A stretch of 55,034 bases of DNA, from the NCBI GenBank assembly GCA_902766625.1, contig CACXEH010000006.1, forward strand, positions 1-55,034, given 5' to 3'. The DNA comes from an uncultured Bacteroidales bacterium (GTDB lineage: Bacteria; Bacteroidota; Bacteroidia; Bacteroidales; Bacteroidaceae). The position numbers were made by a program, and so were the translations under genes. Below, piece by piece: positions 7,491-16,304 of the stretch. Position 1 is the first letter of the stretch, and every line of letters starts with the position of its first letter. The notes under the pieces are model-generated. The model saw only the letters and a program-made list of their open reading frames with translations. It ran no database searches and was not told where the DNA came from.

Positions 7491-10400
7491 TTATTTGTTG
7501 TCAATTTGTTTGAGCAGTTCCCTTACGGCTGTTTCCAGCTGCGCGTCTTTTCCTTCAATAATGTCTTCAGGCGCATTGGCTACTTTAAAGTCAGGCTCCA
7601 ACTGGGTATTCTCCAAGTAATTGCCTTCTTTGGTTCTGTAGCCTATAATTGGGATGCCGAAAAGCATTGTCGGGTCTTGCAGGTCTTCCCATGATACGGA
7701 TGTCATGGTGCCTGGTACAGGCATACCTACAAGCTTACCTATTTTTTTGTATTTATATACCCACGGTGTACCATGGGCATTGCTGTAGTTTGCCTCACAC
7801 TGCACCATGATGCTCGGTTTGTTCCAGCGTCGGCTCGGCATGTCGCAGGCTTCTCTGCCGCGCACCACTTGGGTAAGGTATTTCTCTCCGCTGAACAGTA
7901 TCTCGATATCTTCGTGCAAACGGCCGCCGCCATTGTTGCGGGTGTCAATGACAATGCCTTCTTTGTCATTGTATTTACCCAGGATGTCACTATAGATTGT
8001 ACGGTATGAAGCATCGTCCATTGATTTGAGGTGTACATAGCCCAGACGGCCGTTGGACAATTTTTCAACCATTGCTGCGCATTGCTTAATCCAACGCTTG
8101 TACAGCAGGTTGCTGATTATTTCGTTATTGGTTGGCAGTACGACCTCTGTCCAGCGTTCTCCAGAGGCGGGGTTGTAGACGCTTACGCTTGTTTTTTTGC
8201 CAGCCAGACCTTCCATCACAGTGTAATAGTCACTATTGTTGCTAATGGGCTGTTCGTTTATTTTCTCAATCACACAATTTGCCGTCAGTCTTGTGTTTTT
8301 ATGGTCGAATGGGCCTCCTTGTATGATTTCTTCAACCTTCATACCTTTGCCGGTGTAGTTCCAATCGTAGAACAGGCCCAGGCTTGCGGTTTTCAGCGCG
8401 GGTCCATCCGGATAATATCGTGCGCCCGTGTGAGACACGTTCAGCTCTCCCAACAATTCGCTCAACAGGTCGGCAAAATCAAAGTTGTTGTCAATATGCG
8501 GCAGGAATTTACGGTAGTCCTTGCACATGGCGTCCCAGTCGATACCGTGCATGTTGAGATTGTAGAAACGCTTTTTCTCTTGCAGGTATACATGGTTGAA
8601 CATGTATTCACGTTCAGCTGCACGGTCCAGATAATACTCTGCATGGTAATTCACAGATGAGAGTTTGTTGCCAGCTGTATCCAGTTTCTTCATCGTCTTG
8701 TAACCTACACATGCGATGGTCTTAAAGTCTTTGCTGTTGGACACGCTGATGCCTCCGTCGGTCATAGAACCGACCAACTTGTCTTCCTTTGATATGAGGC
8801 TGTAACTGTAAATGTTTGTAGCGTTTTTTTCTCTGACTATATAATAAATCTTGTCACCTGCGGCACCGGTGTAGTTGATGATATTGTCTGAGTGTCGGGT
8901 AATCCTGACGATACGGTCTTCAATACCCTCCAACTCCATGGCTACCTCAGGCACAGCCTTTACACTGTCTTCTTTCTTTACTTTCTTGTCCTTGTTCTTT
9001 TTCTTGTCAGCGGCTTCCTTGTCGGCTTTCTGCTGTTTCTCCAGTTCTTTGCGCAATTCATAATCTTCCTTGCTCAGTTGATATTTGTCATATGCATCCT
9101 GATTAACGAAAGCGAGCATCACATCGCTCAATGAGCCCCAAGAGGCATGGCTGCGCATGCCATAGCGGTCAGTGGCAAAGATGACGGCGTTGCCGTCGGC
9201 AGTCCAACACGGTTCTTCACTGAAATATCCGCTGCTGCTCACATTGGTCACTTTTCCGCCTTGTGCACTGACTATCGCCACATCGCAGTATGGGTCATGT
9301 CTGTTGGTAATGACATTCAGGGCAAACCATTTACCGTTAGGACTCCAGCTGTAGGAGAAACCTCCTGCAGTGTTGTACCATTGCGAACCGTCTGTCACTT
9401 CGCGTACCTTCTTTGAGGCCATGTTCAGCACCATCAGTTTGTTGCGGTTTTCAATAAAGGCAAGTTCCTTGCCGTCGGGAGAAAATTGCGGATAAGCACG
9501 TTCTATCGTGCTTGAAGGGAGAAGATGCTCTTCTTTGATGACTGTGGCGTTGGCAAAATTCTGGTCTTCTTTGCGGTCGATGGTTGCCTTGTAGAGTTGC
9601 CATAGGCCGTCACGCTCACTGGCATAGACCAGAGTTCTGTCATCGCTCCATGTCACTGTCTTCTCGGCAGCGGCAGTGTTGGTGATTTTTTTTGTGGTCG
9701 AGTAGTCGACAGATGTCACGAACACTTCGCCCCTGTGGGTGAAGGCAATTTCTTTTCCGTTGGGCGAAATGGCTGAACTGCCCAGTCCGCCATTCACTGT
9801 CTCCAGTGACGGCATGGTCTCTTTGTTGTCCTTGACATTGATGGCAACTTTCCTGGGCGTGGCAGAAGGACTGCTTTGCGTGTAGATCTCACCATCGTAG
9901 GTATAACATAATGTACCCTGCTTGCTTACAGAAAGGAAGCGCACGGGATGTGTCTTGAACCGTGTTATCGCCTTGACCGTCTGTGGGGATGATAGCGCCA
10001 TGGAGTAAACGTTAAACGTGCCTCCGTTGCGCTCACTGAGGAAATATACCGTTTCGCCATCTGGTGCGATGACGGGATTACGGTCTTCGCCGCCGCGGTT
10101 GGTCAGGTTGGTGTGCTTCTTGGCTGTGATGTCATATTTCCAGATGTCGCGTGTCACGGAAGAGGTGTGATGCTTCCTGAACTTGTCTTCAAGTCCCTTG
10201 AGGTCCTGATACAGGAAGTATTTTCCTTGTTTGTCATAATTGACTTTCTCGGCAGGCGTGGCGAGTATTTGCGTTATGGCCCCGCCAGTACAGGGAGTCG
10301 AGTAGAGTTCCGTAAACGATGCTCTCGGAAAGGCCATGCTCTTGGCCGGATCCTGTATGCTGGCATTAAACACTATGTTCTTGCCGTCGGGTGTCCATGT

Positions 10401-10736
10401 TGTAGGAAATTCGTTGTTGGACAATGATGTGATGCGTTTTGCCTCTCCGCCCGTTGACGGCATGACGTATATGTCAAAACTGCCGGCTCTGTTATTGGCG
10501 CAAGCAATCTGACGACCGTCAGGGCTCCATACCAAGTCTCTGTTATAACTGCTCCCTGATGTGAGCTGGACAGCCTCGCCACCATGCACCGGTACTGTAT
10601 AGATACTGCCCTTATATGTGAATGCAATAGCGTCTCCTTGAGGTGAGATAGTTGCATAGCGCACCCACATAGGTGTTTTGCTCCATGCTGACAATGAGAG
10701 GGTCAGCATGATAGCCATGATAAAAACTGTTTTCAT
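7491..10736 (-). CDS. Tricorn-like S41 peptidase with N-terminal beta-propeller
   Basis: 1081 aa from ATG 10736; this start gives a clean signal peptide (MKTVFIMAIMLTLSLSAWSK), whereas the upstream in-frame ATG adds nine residues. The N-terminal half contains repeated TolB/WD40-like blades (ISPQGDAIAFT, WSPDGRQIA, FSPDGKELAF, WSPNGKWFA). A Lys/Glu-rich linker near 570-610 leads to a tricorn C1-like region, a PDZ domain and the S41 catalytic core (GIVIDTRNNGGG, then NYSNAHGTP with the likely nucleophile Ser). It probably degrades peptides in the periplasm. It is first in a long minus-strand run and has a TAnnTTTG box 51 bp upstream. Confidence 0.93.
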   Translation of the reverse strand: MKTVFIMAIMLTLSLSAWSKTPMWVRYATISPQGDAIAFTYKGSIYTVPVHGGEAVQLTSGSSYNRDLVWSPDGRQIACANNRAGSFDIYVMPSTGGEAKRITSLSNNEFPTTWTPDGKNIVFNASIQDPAKSMAFPRASFTELYSTPCTGGAITQILATPAEKVNYDKQGKYFLYQDLKGLEDKFRKHHTSSVTRDIWKYDITAKKHTNLTNRGGEDRNPVIAPDGETVYFLSERNGGTFNVYSMALSSPQTVKAITRFKTHPVRFLSVSKQGTLCYTYDGEIYTQSSPSATPRKVAINVKDNKETMPSLETVNGGLGSSAISPNGKEIAFTHRGEVFVTSVDYSTTKKITNTAAAEKTVTWSDDRTLVYASERDGLWQLYKATIDRKEDQNFANATVIKEEHLLPSSTIERAYPQFSPDGKELAFIENRNKLMVLNMASKKVREVTDGSQWYNTAGGFSYSWSPNGKWFALNVITNRHDPYCDVAIVSAQGGKVTNVSSSGYFSEEPCWTADGNAVIFATDRYGMRSHASWGSLSDVMLAFVNQDAYDKYQLSKEDYELRKELEKQQKADKEAADKKKNKDKKVKKEDSVKAVPEVAMELEGIEDRIVRITRHSDNIINYTGAAGDKIYYIVREKNATNIYSYSLISKEDKLVGSMTDGGISVSNSKDFKTIACVGYKTMKKLDTAGNKLSSVNYHAEYYLDRAAEREYMFNHVYLQEKKRFYNLNMHGIDWDAMCKDYRKFLPHIDNNFDFADLLSELLGELNVSHTGARYYPDGPALKTASLGLFYDWNYTGKGMKVEEIIQGGPFDHKNTRLTANCVIEKINEQPISNNSDYYTVMEGLAGKKTSVSVYNPASGERWTEVVLPTNNEIISNLLYKRWIKQCAAMVEKLSNGRLGYVHLKSMDDASYRTIYSDILGKYNDKEGIVIDTRNNGGGRLHEDIEILFSGEKYLTQVVRGREACDMPSRRWNKPSIMVQCEANYSNAHGTPWVYKYKKIGKLVGMPVPGTMTSVSWEDLQDPTMLFGIPIIGYRTKEGNYLENTQLEPDFKVANAPEDIIEGKDAQLETAVRELLKQIDNK

Positions 10737-10786
10737 ATGTTTATGATAGTTTGATACCTGCATATGCTGTTCGTTCTAATAAACTA

Positions 10787-10794
10787 CAAAGATA
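10787..10794 (-). promoter_or_regulatory. -7 box (TATCTTTG) upstream of the tricorn-like gene
   Basis: The minus strand reads TATCTTTG, matching the Bacteroidetes -7 consensus TAnnTTTG. I see no good -33 TTG at the expected distance, so this is a moderate call. Confidence 0.45.
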
Positions 10795-10952
10795 AATAAA
10801 AAGATTTGTTTCTGCCGCCCTTTAGATGATTTTATTCGTTCCTATAGCCATGATGTGACATACAGGTGTTATTGCCGCATAGACTCATAAATATACAAGT
10901 AAACATCGGCTTCAGTATATTTTCATTCAGTTTGTGTGGTAAAAAAAGTGTT

Positions 10953-11081
10953 GGTTTATCCTTATATGTTTTTCGTTCCATTGGCTGGAACATACATTCC
11001 GCTGGCTGAAACTTGCGTTCTATCCTTTGGAATTTACATTCCATCCTATGGAACGGAAGATATATCAGCAAGAGACAAACC
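10953..11081. repeat. Array A: four 17-nt TTCC/GGAA inverted repeats at 21-bp period
   Basis: Units: 10975-10991 (GTTCCATTGGCTGGAAC), 10996-11012, 11017-11033 and 11038-11054 (ATTCCATCCTATGGAAC), separated by ATAC, TTGC and TTAC. Each unit is RTTCC-N7-GGAAY with at most a few mismatches. A T-rich tract (TTTTTC) precedes the first unit. Weak outer complementarity is present: GGTTT at 10953-10957 with AAACC at 11077-11081. It belongs to the same family as the elements at 29176, 38939 and 53307. Confidence 0.9.
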
Positions 11082-11280
11082 TATGTTTCTTTACCGCTAT
11101 ATTAGTATTTACCCTCTTGAATATGGTAATGGGTGCGTGGTTAGCCTTACGCTGAATCTGTGCAGTCCTCGGCACGGAACATCGGGGGCAGTGGTTTTGT
11201 TGTAAAAGTATGCGTTTACGAGGTCAGCATTAATAACGAATGATAATAATCCGTAAATAAATAAAAAATATTCCTTTTTC

Positions 11281-11313
11281 CTGTCGTATTATGCGGAAGA
11301 AAATGTATCTTTG
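11281..11313 (+). promoter_or_regulatory. Probable promoter of the glycosyltransferase operon
   Basis: TATCTTTG at 11306-11313 matches the TAnnTTTG -7 box; CTG at 11281-11283 is a poor -33 box 22 bp upstream. It lies downstream of an in-frame ATG at 11291, which argues that translation starts at 11342. Confidence 0.5.
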
Positions 11314-11341
11314 TCAAGTCAAGACAAAATCAGATAGAATT

Positions 11342-12082
11342 ATGGAGACAGGCAAGAACGTGATTATTATTCCCACCTATAACGAGAAGGAGAATATAAG
11401 CAGTATTATACATGCGATTTATGATTTGGAGAAACCATTTGATATTCTTGTCATTGACGATAACTCACCTGATGGCACGGCTGATATTGTCAAAGGTATA
11501 ATGCAGGAGGATGCCTTCAGGGACCGCCTCTTTATTCTGGAGAGGAGTGGTAAACTGGGATTGGGTACAGCCTATATCATGGGTTTCAAATGGGCTCTGG
11601 AGCATCAGTATGAATTTATTTTTGAAATGGACGCGGACTTCAGCCATGACCCCAAAGATGTGCCACGCCTGCTTGCTGCATGTCAGGAGGAAGGCAATGA
11701 TATGGCTATAGGCTCACGCTACATTACCGGCGTAAACGTCGTGAATTGGCCGATGGAGCGTGTGCTGATGAGTTACTATGCCTCTAAATATGTGCGTATC
11801 GTCACCGGTCTCCCTATTCATGACACCACTGCGGGATTTGTATGCTACAACCGTAAGGTGCTCGAAGCCATTGATTTGGATGCCATACGTTTCAAAGGCT
11901 ATGCGTTCCAGATAGAGATGAAGTATACTGCTTACAAACTGGGCTTCAAAATCAAGGAGGTGCCTGTTATCTTCATCAACCGACGTTTAGGAACCAGCAA
12001 GATGAGCAGCAGTATTTTTGGTGAAGCCGTATGGGGCGTCATCCAATTGCGTCTGTCAAAAAAGCTGGCAAAAAAGAAATAA
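11342..12082 (+). CDS. Polyprenol-monophosphomannose-synthase-like GT2 glycosyltransferase
   Basis: 246 aa. It resembles dolichyl/polyprenyl-phosphate mannose synthases, which load a hexose from an NDP-sugar onto a lipid phosphate at the inner membrane. Motifs: VIIIPTYNEKENI at the N-terminus, VIDDNSPDGTADI (nucleotide binding), and the metal-binding DADFSHDP near residue 95. There is no long C-terminal membrane domain, so it is the soluble or peripheral type. I chose ATG 11342 because a -7 box lies just downstream of the alternative start at 11291. It is the first gene of a five-gene plus-strand operon. The sugar donor is not determinable. Confidence 0.88.
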   Translation: METGKNVIIIPTYNEKENISSIIHAIYDLEKPFDILVIDDNSPDGTADIVKGIMQEDAFRDRLFILERSGKLGLGTAYIMGFKWALEHQYEFIFEMDADFSHDPKDVPRLLAACQEEGNDMAIGSRYITGVNVVNWPMERVLMSYYASKYVRIVTGLPIHDTTAGFVCYNRKVLEAIDLDAIRFKGYAFQIEMKYTAYKLGFKIKEVPVIFINRRLGTSKMSSSIFGEAVWGVIQLRLSKKLAKKK

Positions 12083-12102
12083 CACGTGTACCTAAGCACG
12101 AA

Positions 12103-12987
12103 ATGCTATGCACTTTAACATACTCTGTCAAGGAGTTAGTCCCGTTTATTAATTGGCTCTACTTCTTCTATGCCTGGCAAATTCCACGTCAGCTGACCAG
12201 ATGTATTGTCAATCAAGAATCACAGGGCGGAGAGACCGATGGGAAACTCTTGGCGCAACTCAGCGAAGGCAGACGTATCTATGAAGATGCAATGCGCTTT
12301 ATCGGGGAATTTGATAAGCGGTATACCGTCAGTTGTCGCATAGGGCTGTTTGAAGCGCAGTCAGAGGAAGACGATATTTTTATATATAATAATGGTAAGA
12401 CAATATGTCTGCCGTGTCTGCGCCAGCAGCATGTCGTTTCGGCAGGAACGCCCAATCTGTGCTTGAGCGATTACATTGCCCCTATTGACAGCGGTATGAA
12501 AGACCGCATCGGCGCTTTTGCAGCCACTGTTACGGCAGAGATGGAGCAGACTGGTGCTGATGACCCCTATCTGCACCTCATTGCACAGACCGTTTGTGAC
12601 CGCCTGGCAGAGGCTGCGACAGAGAAAGCACATCTGAAGGTCAGAAAAGAAATTTGGGGATATGCGCCGGATGAACAGTTGACGACAGAAGAACTCTTTC
12701 AAGAAAAATTTCGAGGCATTCGTCCTGCTGTAGGCTATCCGTCGCTGCCCGACCAGAGTGTAAATTTTATCCTTGACGAATTGATAGATATGGCTTCTCT
12801 GGGCATTGCAATTACGGAGAATGGCGCGATGAGTCCTCATGCTTCAGTCAGCGGATTTATGTTTGCCCATCCGCAGGCAAAATATTTCTCGGTCGGAAAG
12901 ATAGGAGAGGACCAGTTGGAGGATTACAGCCAGAGGCGAGGACTGCCGCTTGACAGGATGAAACAATATCTAAGTGCAAATATATAA
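12103..12987 (+). CDS. Stand-alone methionine-synthase (MetH) activation-domain protein
   Basis: 294 aa. The C-terminal two thirds match the AdoMet-binding reactivation domain of cobalamin-dependent methionine synthase: RPAVGYPSLPDQS (residues about 207-219), a GIAITENGAMSPHASVSG segment, and AHPQAKYFSVGKI. In MetH this domain re-methylates oxidised cob(II)alamin with S-adenosylmethionine. Here it is separate from the catalytic domains, with an N-terminal extension of about 100 residues. The start at 12103 lies 20 bp after the glycosyltransferase stop; a longer in-frame start would overlap that gene. Its position among envelope-lipid genes is unexplained. It could serve a split MetH encoded elsewhere or another corrinoid protein. 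Confidence 0.85.
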   Translation: MLCTLTYSVKELVPFINWLYFFYAWQIPRQLTRCIVNQESQGGETDGKLLAQLSEGRRIYEDAMRFIGEFDKRYTVSCRIGLFEAQSEEDDIFIYNNGKTICLPCLRQQHVVSAGTPNLCLSDYIAPIDSGMKDRIGAFAATVTAEMEQTGADDPYLHLIAQTVCDRLAEAATEKAHLKVRKEIWGYAPDEQLTTEELFQEKFRGIRPAVGYPSLPDQSVNFILDELIDMASLGIAITENGAMSPHASVSGFMFAHPQAKYFSVGKIGEDQLEDYSQRRGLPLDRMKQYLSANI

Positions 12988-12994
12988 TGTAAAC

Positions 12995-14173
12995 ATGCTG
13001 CTTCGCATACTTTTTATATTAATCCCGACACTGTTGTTGCCAAGTATATATCTTACATGGCGATTCAGACGCACATTGAATACAGCGTGGCAAAAAGTGT
13101 TGGTATTCCTGCCGGCGGTGACTCTGCTCATCATTGGCTTTATCCTGGCGACTAATCGCTCATATTCGCCAAAGGAATATGAAGCTGTAGGGCTGCTGAC
13201 GATAACCATATTGGTATATGCCTCAATGCTTCTGATTCTCGCTCTTTGCTGTCTGGCAGGCCGTGTTTTTAAGAGATGGGCCAATGTGGAGAAGGCTTTT
13301 TGGGGCATCGGAATAGCGTGTTGCATCGTTTTGCTCGGTGTGTCACTATACAGCTATCACTATGGTATATATAAACTTCAGACAACACACGAAGACCTCT
13401 ATTTTGATGACTTGCCGGAGGCCTTTGATAATTACCGGATTGTGTTCTTCACAGACTATCATCTGGGTACATATGGAGATAAAACCAAATTTCCCCGCAG
13501 AGTCATAGACGCTATCATAAGAGAAAAGGGCGACATAGTCCTCTGTGGCGGTGACCTGATAAATTATGACACCAAGGAGATTCTGCCCTTTATACATGAG
13601 TTGAAACGCATCAAGGCACCCGACGGAGTGTATACAGTTATGGGAAACCACGATTATCAGATACACCGCAAATGGTCATCACAACTGGCGCAGACCAATA
13701 GTGTACAGAAATTCAAGGGCCTGCATAAAGCTATAAAGTGGCGCTTATTGCTCAATGAATCGTGTTTCATCAGGCGTGGCAGTGACAGTATCGCTATTAT
13801 TGGCGTAGAGAACGATGGTCGGCCACCGTTTCCAGAACTTGGCGATTTACCCAAAGCGTTGCGCAATGTCCCCGACTCACTCAAAAGAAAACCATTTTTC
13901 AAAATATTGATTACCCACGATCCCACCCACTGGAGGCGCAAGGTGCTACCAGAAACAGACATACAGCTGACACTCGCCGGACATACCCATGCAGGACAGT
14001 TTCAACTGGGCAAATCTTCGCCTGTTGCAAAAGTATATAAGGAGTGGGGCGGATTGTATGAGAGCGGTGACAGAAAACTGTTTGTCAGTAAGGGTATCGG
14101 TCAGGCACTGCTGAACTTCAGGTTAGGCGCATGGCCGGAAATAAACGTGATTACATTACATTGCAGAAAATGA
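12995..14173 (+). CDS. Membrane-anchored metallophosphoesterase (YaeI-like)
   Basis: 392 aa. About four N-terminal hydrophobic segments (residues 1-125) are followed by a calcineurin-like phosphoesterase domain carrying all the metal motifs: FTDYHLG, GGDLINY, MGNHDYQ, ITHDP and AGHTHAGQ. Related proteins hydrolyse phosphodiester or phosphomonoester bonds, some on lipid intermediates. The start at 12995 is 7 bp after the upstream stop. Its stop overlaps the plsC start in an ATGA, indicating coupling. The substrate is unknown; the context with plsC and a lipid-phosphate glycosyltransferase suggests a lipid-linked substrate. Confidence 0.87.
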   Translation: MLLRILFILIPTLLLPSIYLTWRFRRTLNTAWQKVLVFLPAVTLLIIGFILATNRSYSPKEYEAVGLLTITILVYASMLLILALCCLAGRVFKRWANVEKAFWGIGIACCIVLLGVSLYSYHYGIYKLQTTHEDLYFDDLPEAFDNYRIVFFTDYHLGTYGDKTKFPRRVIDAIIREKGDIVLCGGDLINYDTKEILPFIHELKRIKAPDGVYTVMGNHDYQIHRKWSSQLAQTNSVQKFKGLHKAIKWRLLLNESCFIRRGSDSIAIIGVENDGRPPFPELGDLPKALRNVPDSLKRKPFFKILITHDPTHWRRKVLPETDIQLTLAGHTHAGQFQLGKSSPVAKVYKEWGGLYESGDRKLFVSKGIGQALLNFRLGAWPEINVITLHCRK

Positions 14174-14904
14174 GAATACTATACAATGTTTATCAAATTT
14201 GTGTTGCACTTCCATTGCTAATATTCATCACATTGGCAACAGCCGTTATTACTATCGTAGGCTGTACAATCGGCAATGGACGCTTTTGGGGATACTATCC
14301 GGCAGCGATATGGTCATGGTTGTTTTGCCGTATCCTTTTACTTCCCGTTGAGGTGGAAGGTCGTGAAAACATAGACAGCAAGACATCTTACATATTTGTT
14401 GCCAATCATCAAGGTGCATTTGACATTTTCCTGATATTTGGATTTCTCAGGCATCAGTTCCGTTGGATGATGAAAAAGTCACTGGAGAAAATCCCCTTTG
14501 TCGGCTATGCATGCAAAAAAGCCAAGCATATTTTCGTGGATCAATCCACACCGACAACAATATATGACACAATGAAAGATGCGTATAACATCTTGCAGGG
14601 CGGTATGTCTGTTGTTGTCTTTCCAGAAGGAACACGCTCTAAAACGGGAAAAATGGGAAGATTCAGAAAAGGCGGTTTCCTGTTGGCGGACTATCTCCAA
14701 CTGCCCATCGTGCCTATCACGCTGGATGGTCCGTTTCAGGTCCTTCCGAGAACAAAAGATATTACATTTGTCAAGCGACATAAACTCCACATGATTATCC
14801 ACAAACCCATTTTTCCGCAGGAGAAAGGCAAAAACGACATTAACGCGCTGACAGAACAATCATATCAAGTTATTCATAACGATTTACCAGATTCATTCAA
14901 ATGA
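14170..14904 (+). CDS. plsC: 1-acyl-sn-glycerol-3-phosphate acyltransferase
   Basis: 244 aa. PlsC acylates lysophosphatidic acid to phosphatidic acid at the inner membrane. The acyltransferase motifs are NHQGAFD (HX4D box) and VFPEGTRSKTGKMGRFRKGG; two hydrophobic segments precede them. ATG 14170 overlaps the upstream TGA (ATGA), and the stop overlaps the next gene in the same way, so three consecutive genes are translationally coupled. An earlier in-frame ATG at 14131 lies inside the upstream gene and is less likely. Confidence 0.92.
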   Translation: MRILYNVYQICVALPLLIFITLATAVITIVGCTIGNGRFWGYYPAAIWSWLFCRILLLPVEVEGRENIDSKTSYIFVANHQGAFDIFLIFGFLRHQFRWMMKKSLEKIPFVGYACKKAKHIFVDQSTPTTIYDTMKDAYNILQGGMSVVVFPEGTRSKTGKMGRFRKGGFLLADYLQLPIVPITLDGPFQVLPRTKDITFVKRHKLHMIIHKPIFPQEKGKNDINALTEQSYQVIHNDLPDSFK

Positions 14905-15866
14905 GCAGAATAATTTTTATCGTTCTTTTGCTATGCAGTGTCTCGGCATATGCCAAGGATGATTTTATGTACTACAGGGACACTGATAGGATGGGTTACC
15001 CGTTTGCAAAAGACCCTGTGGTGGTCCGTTTCCACGGGAAATACCTGATGTACTATTCCGTGCCGCCTTACAGAAATAGCAAGGACCGTGCCTGGAATAT
15101 CGGCATCGCAGAGAGCAAAGACCTTACAAATTGGGAAAAGATAGGCGAGCTTACCCCGGAGGCATCATACGAGAAAAAAGGATTGTGCGCTCCTGGAGCT
15201 ATTGTAAGAAAAGACACTATACATCTGTTCTATCAGATATATGGTAACAGAATACATGACGCTATTTGTCATGCTTATAGTACAGACGGTGTCCATTTCA
15301 CAAGGAATACCACTAATCCTATTTTTAATCCAAAGGGTGAAGGTTGGACATGCGGCCGTGCTATCGATGCGGAGGTATGCGAATACAAAGGAAAATATTT
15401 CCTTTATTTCGCCACGCGTGACAAGGATTATAAAATCCAGCAACTGGGTGTTGCGACAGCTCCGTTAAACACGGACTTCAGCCGTGATACATGGACTCAG
15501 GCAACAGATTCTTCTATATTGTATCCTAAGCTTCCATGGGAGGGACGGTGCATTGAAGGGGAAACCATCATCCAAAGGCACGGTAAACTGTATATGTTTT
15601 ATGCAGGCGCGTATAATAACTACCCGCAGCAGATTGGTGTTGCTGAGAGTACAGACGGCATAACATGGAAGCGGCTGTCAGAAAAGCCGTTTCTTACCAA
15701 TGGAAAACCCGGTTATTGGAATGCCAGCGAATCTGGTCATCCATGCATATTCAAAGACAAGAGGGGTAGGACATATCTTTTTTATCAAGGCAATAACACA
15801 AACGGAAAGACATGGATTCTTTCCAAAATAAGAGTTCGCTGGGAAAAAGGAAAACCTGTGTTGTAG
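14901..15866 (+). CDS. Secreted five-bladed beta-propeller glycosidase-like protein (GH43/GH117/GH130-type fold)
   Basis: 321 aa with a signal peptide (MSRIIFIVLLLCSVSAYA). Repeated blade motifs are visible: KYLMYYSVPP, KDTIHLFYQIYG, KYFLYFATRD, KLYMFYAGAY and RTYLFYQGNN, each followed by a segment of the IGIAESKDLTNW type. This pattern is typical of five-bladed propeller glycoside hydrolases acting on arabino-, xylo- or mannosides. I cannot assign the family or identify the catalytic acids with certainty. It overlaps plsC by 4 bp (ATGA) and is followed by a strong bidirectional terminator. Confidence 0.75.
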   Translation: MSRIIFIVLLLCSVSAYAKDDFMYYRDTDRMGYPFAKDPVVVRFHGKYLMYYSVPPYRNSKDRAWNIGIAESKDLTNWEKIGELTPEASYEKKGLCAPGAIVRKDTIHLFYQIYGNRIHDAICHAYSTDGVHFTRNTTNPIFNPKGEGWTCGRAIDAEVCEYKGKYFLYFATRDKDYKIQQLGVATAPLNTDFSRDTWTQATDSSILYPKLPWEGRCIEGETIIQRHGKLYMFYAGAYNNYPQQIGVAESTDGITWKRLSEKPFLTNGKPGYWNASESGHPCIFKDKRGRTYLFYQGNNTNGKTWILSKIRVRWEKGKPVL

Positions 15867-15880
15867 AAGTATAGCGCATC

Positions 15881-15915
15881 ACAAAAGGTCACTGACTATA
15901 TCAGTGACCTTTTGT
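15881..15915. terminator. Bidirectional intrinsic terminator
   Basis: A perfect 15-bp stem (ACAAAAGGTCACTGA with its complement) and a 5-nt loop lie between convergent genes; the A/T ends of the stem serve as the U-tract in either direction. Confidence 0.88.
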
Positions 15916-15947
15916 ATCTCTAAACTTAATTTGTTGTATTTACCTGA

Positions 15948-16298
15948 TTATTGTGCAGGAGCTTGCTGAGCAGGTGCTTGCTGAGCAGGAACTGCAGAAT
16001 TAGTTGCAGGAACCTGATTTGCAGGCAATGTTGGCAGAGCGGAGTTCTGCTTCATGACAACAGATACATCTTGAGACGCAGGTACCATGTAAGATGCGCA
16101 TACACTTAAAACAACTATGGCTATTGCCAAGCCCCATGTTGTTTTCTCGATAATGTCTGTTGTTCTGCGAACACCCATAATTGCATTTGAACTGGCAAAA
16201 CCAGATGCTAAGCCACCACCCTTAGACTCTTGAATAAGAACAATAATAGCCAACAGAATGGCTGCAATAACAATGAGAACGATTAAAATATTATACAT
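15948..16298 (-). CDS. secG: Preprotein translocase subunit SecG
   Basis: 116 aa. SecG is the small auxiliary subunit of the SecYEG translocon. The first membrane segment (MYNILIVLIVIAAILLAIIVLIQ), the conserved loop ESKGGGLASGF and the second segment near residues 55-73 are all present. The C-terminal tail is Ala/Pro/Gln-rich with a repeated QQAPA motif, encoded by a short direct DNA repeat (15958-15992), a possible slippage site. It lies 6 bp after the TPR gene and is last in the sigma-54-activator/lptE operon. Confidence 0.93.
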   Translation of the reverse strand: MYNILIVLIVIAAILLAIIVLIQESKGGGLASGFASSNAIMGVRRTTDIIEKTTWGLAIAIVVLSVCASYMVPASQDVSVVMKQNSALPTLPANQVPATNSAVPAQQAPAQQAPAQ

Positions 16299-16304
16299 TT
16301 TTCT

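Larger units (their letters stand above)
10737..11341. other. 605-bp divergent intergenic region with repeat array A
   Basis: It separates the tricorn-like gene (minus) from the glycosyltransferase gene (plus). It holds promoter boxes for both sides and repeat array A in the middle. 11082-11280 shows no gene, tRNA or convincing hairpin that I can recognise. Short open frames across the array arise because its 21-bp period is a multiple of three; I do not call them genes. Confidence 0.7.

Noticed and set aside
10975..11054. CRISPR array
   Set aside because: Units are 17 nt with 4-nt spacers and are themselves palindromic; spacers are neither unique nor of CRISPR length, and no cas genes are present.
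10832..11071. Open frame across array A encoding a seven-residue periodic protein rich in Met, Glu, Lys and Phe
   Set aside because: The 21-bp repeat period is a multiple of three, so open frames with 7-aa periodicity arise automatically. The same happens over array B (29079-29417), with no start signal or family match.
12361..12840. Minus-strand open frame of 159 codons
   Set aside because: It is antisense to the MetH-activation-domain gene and shows no family signal.
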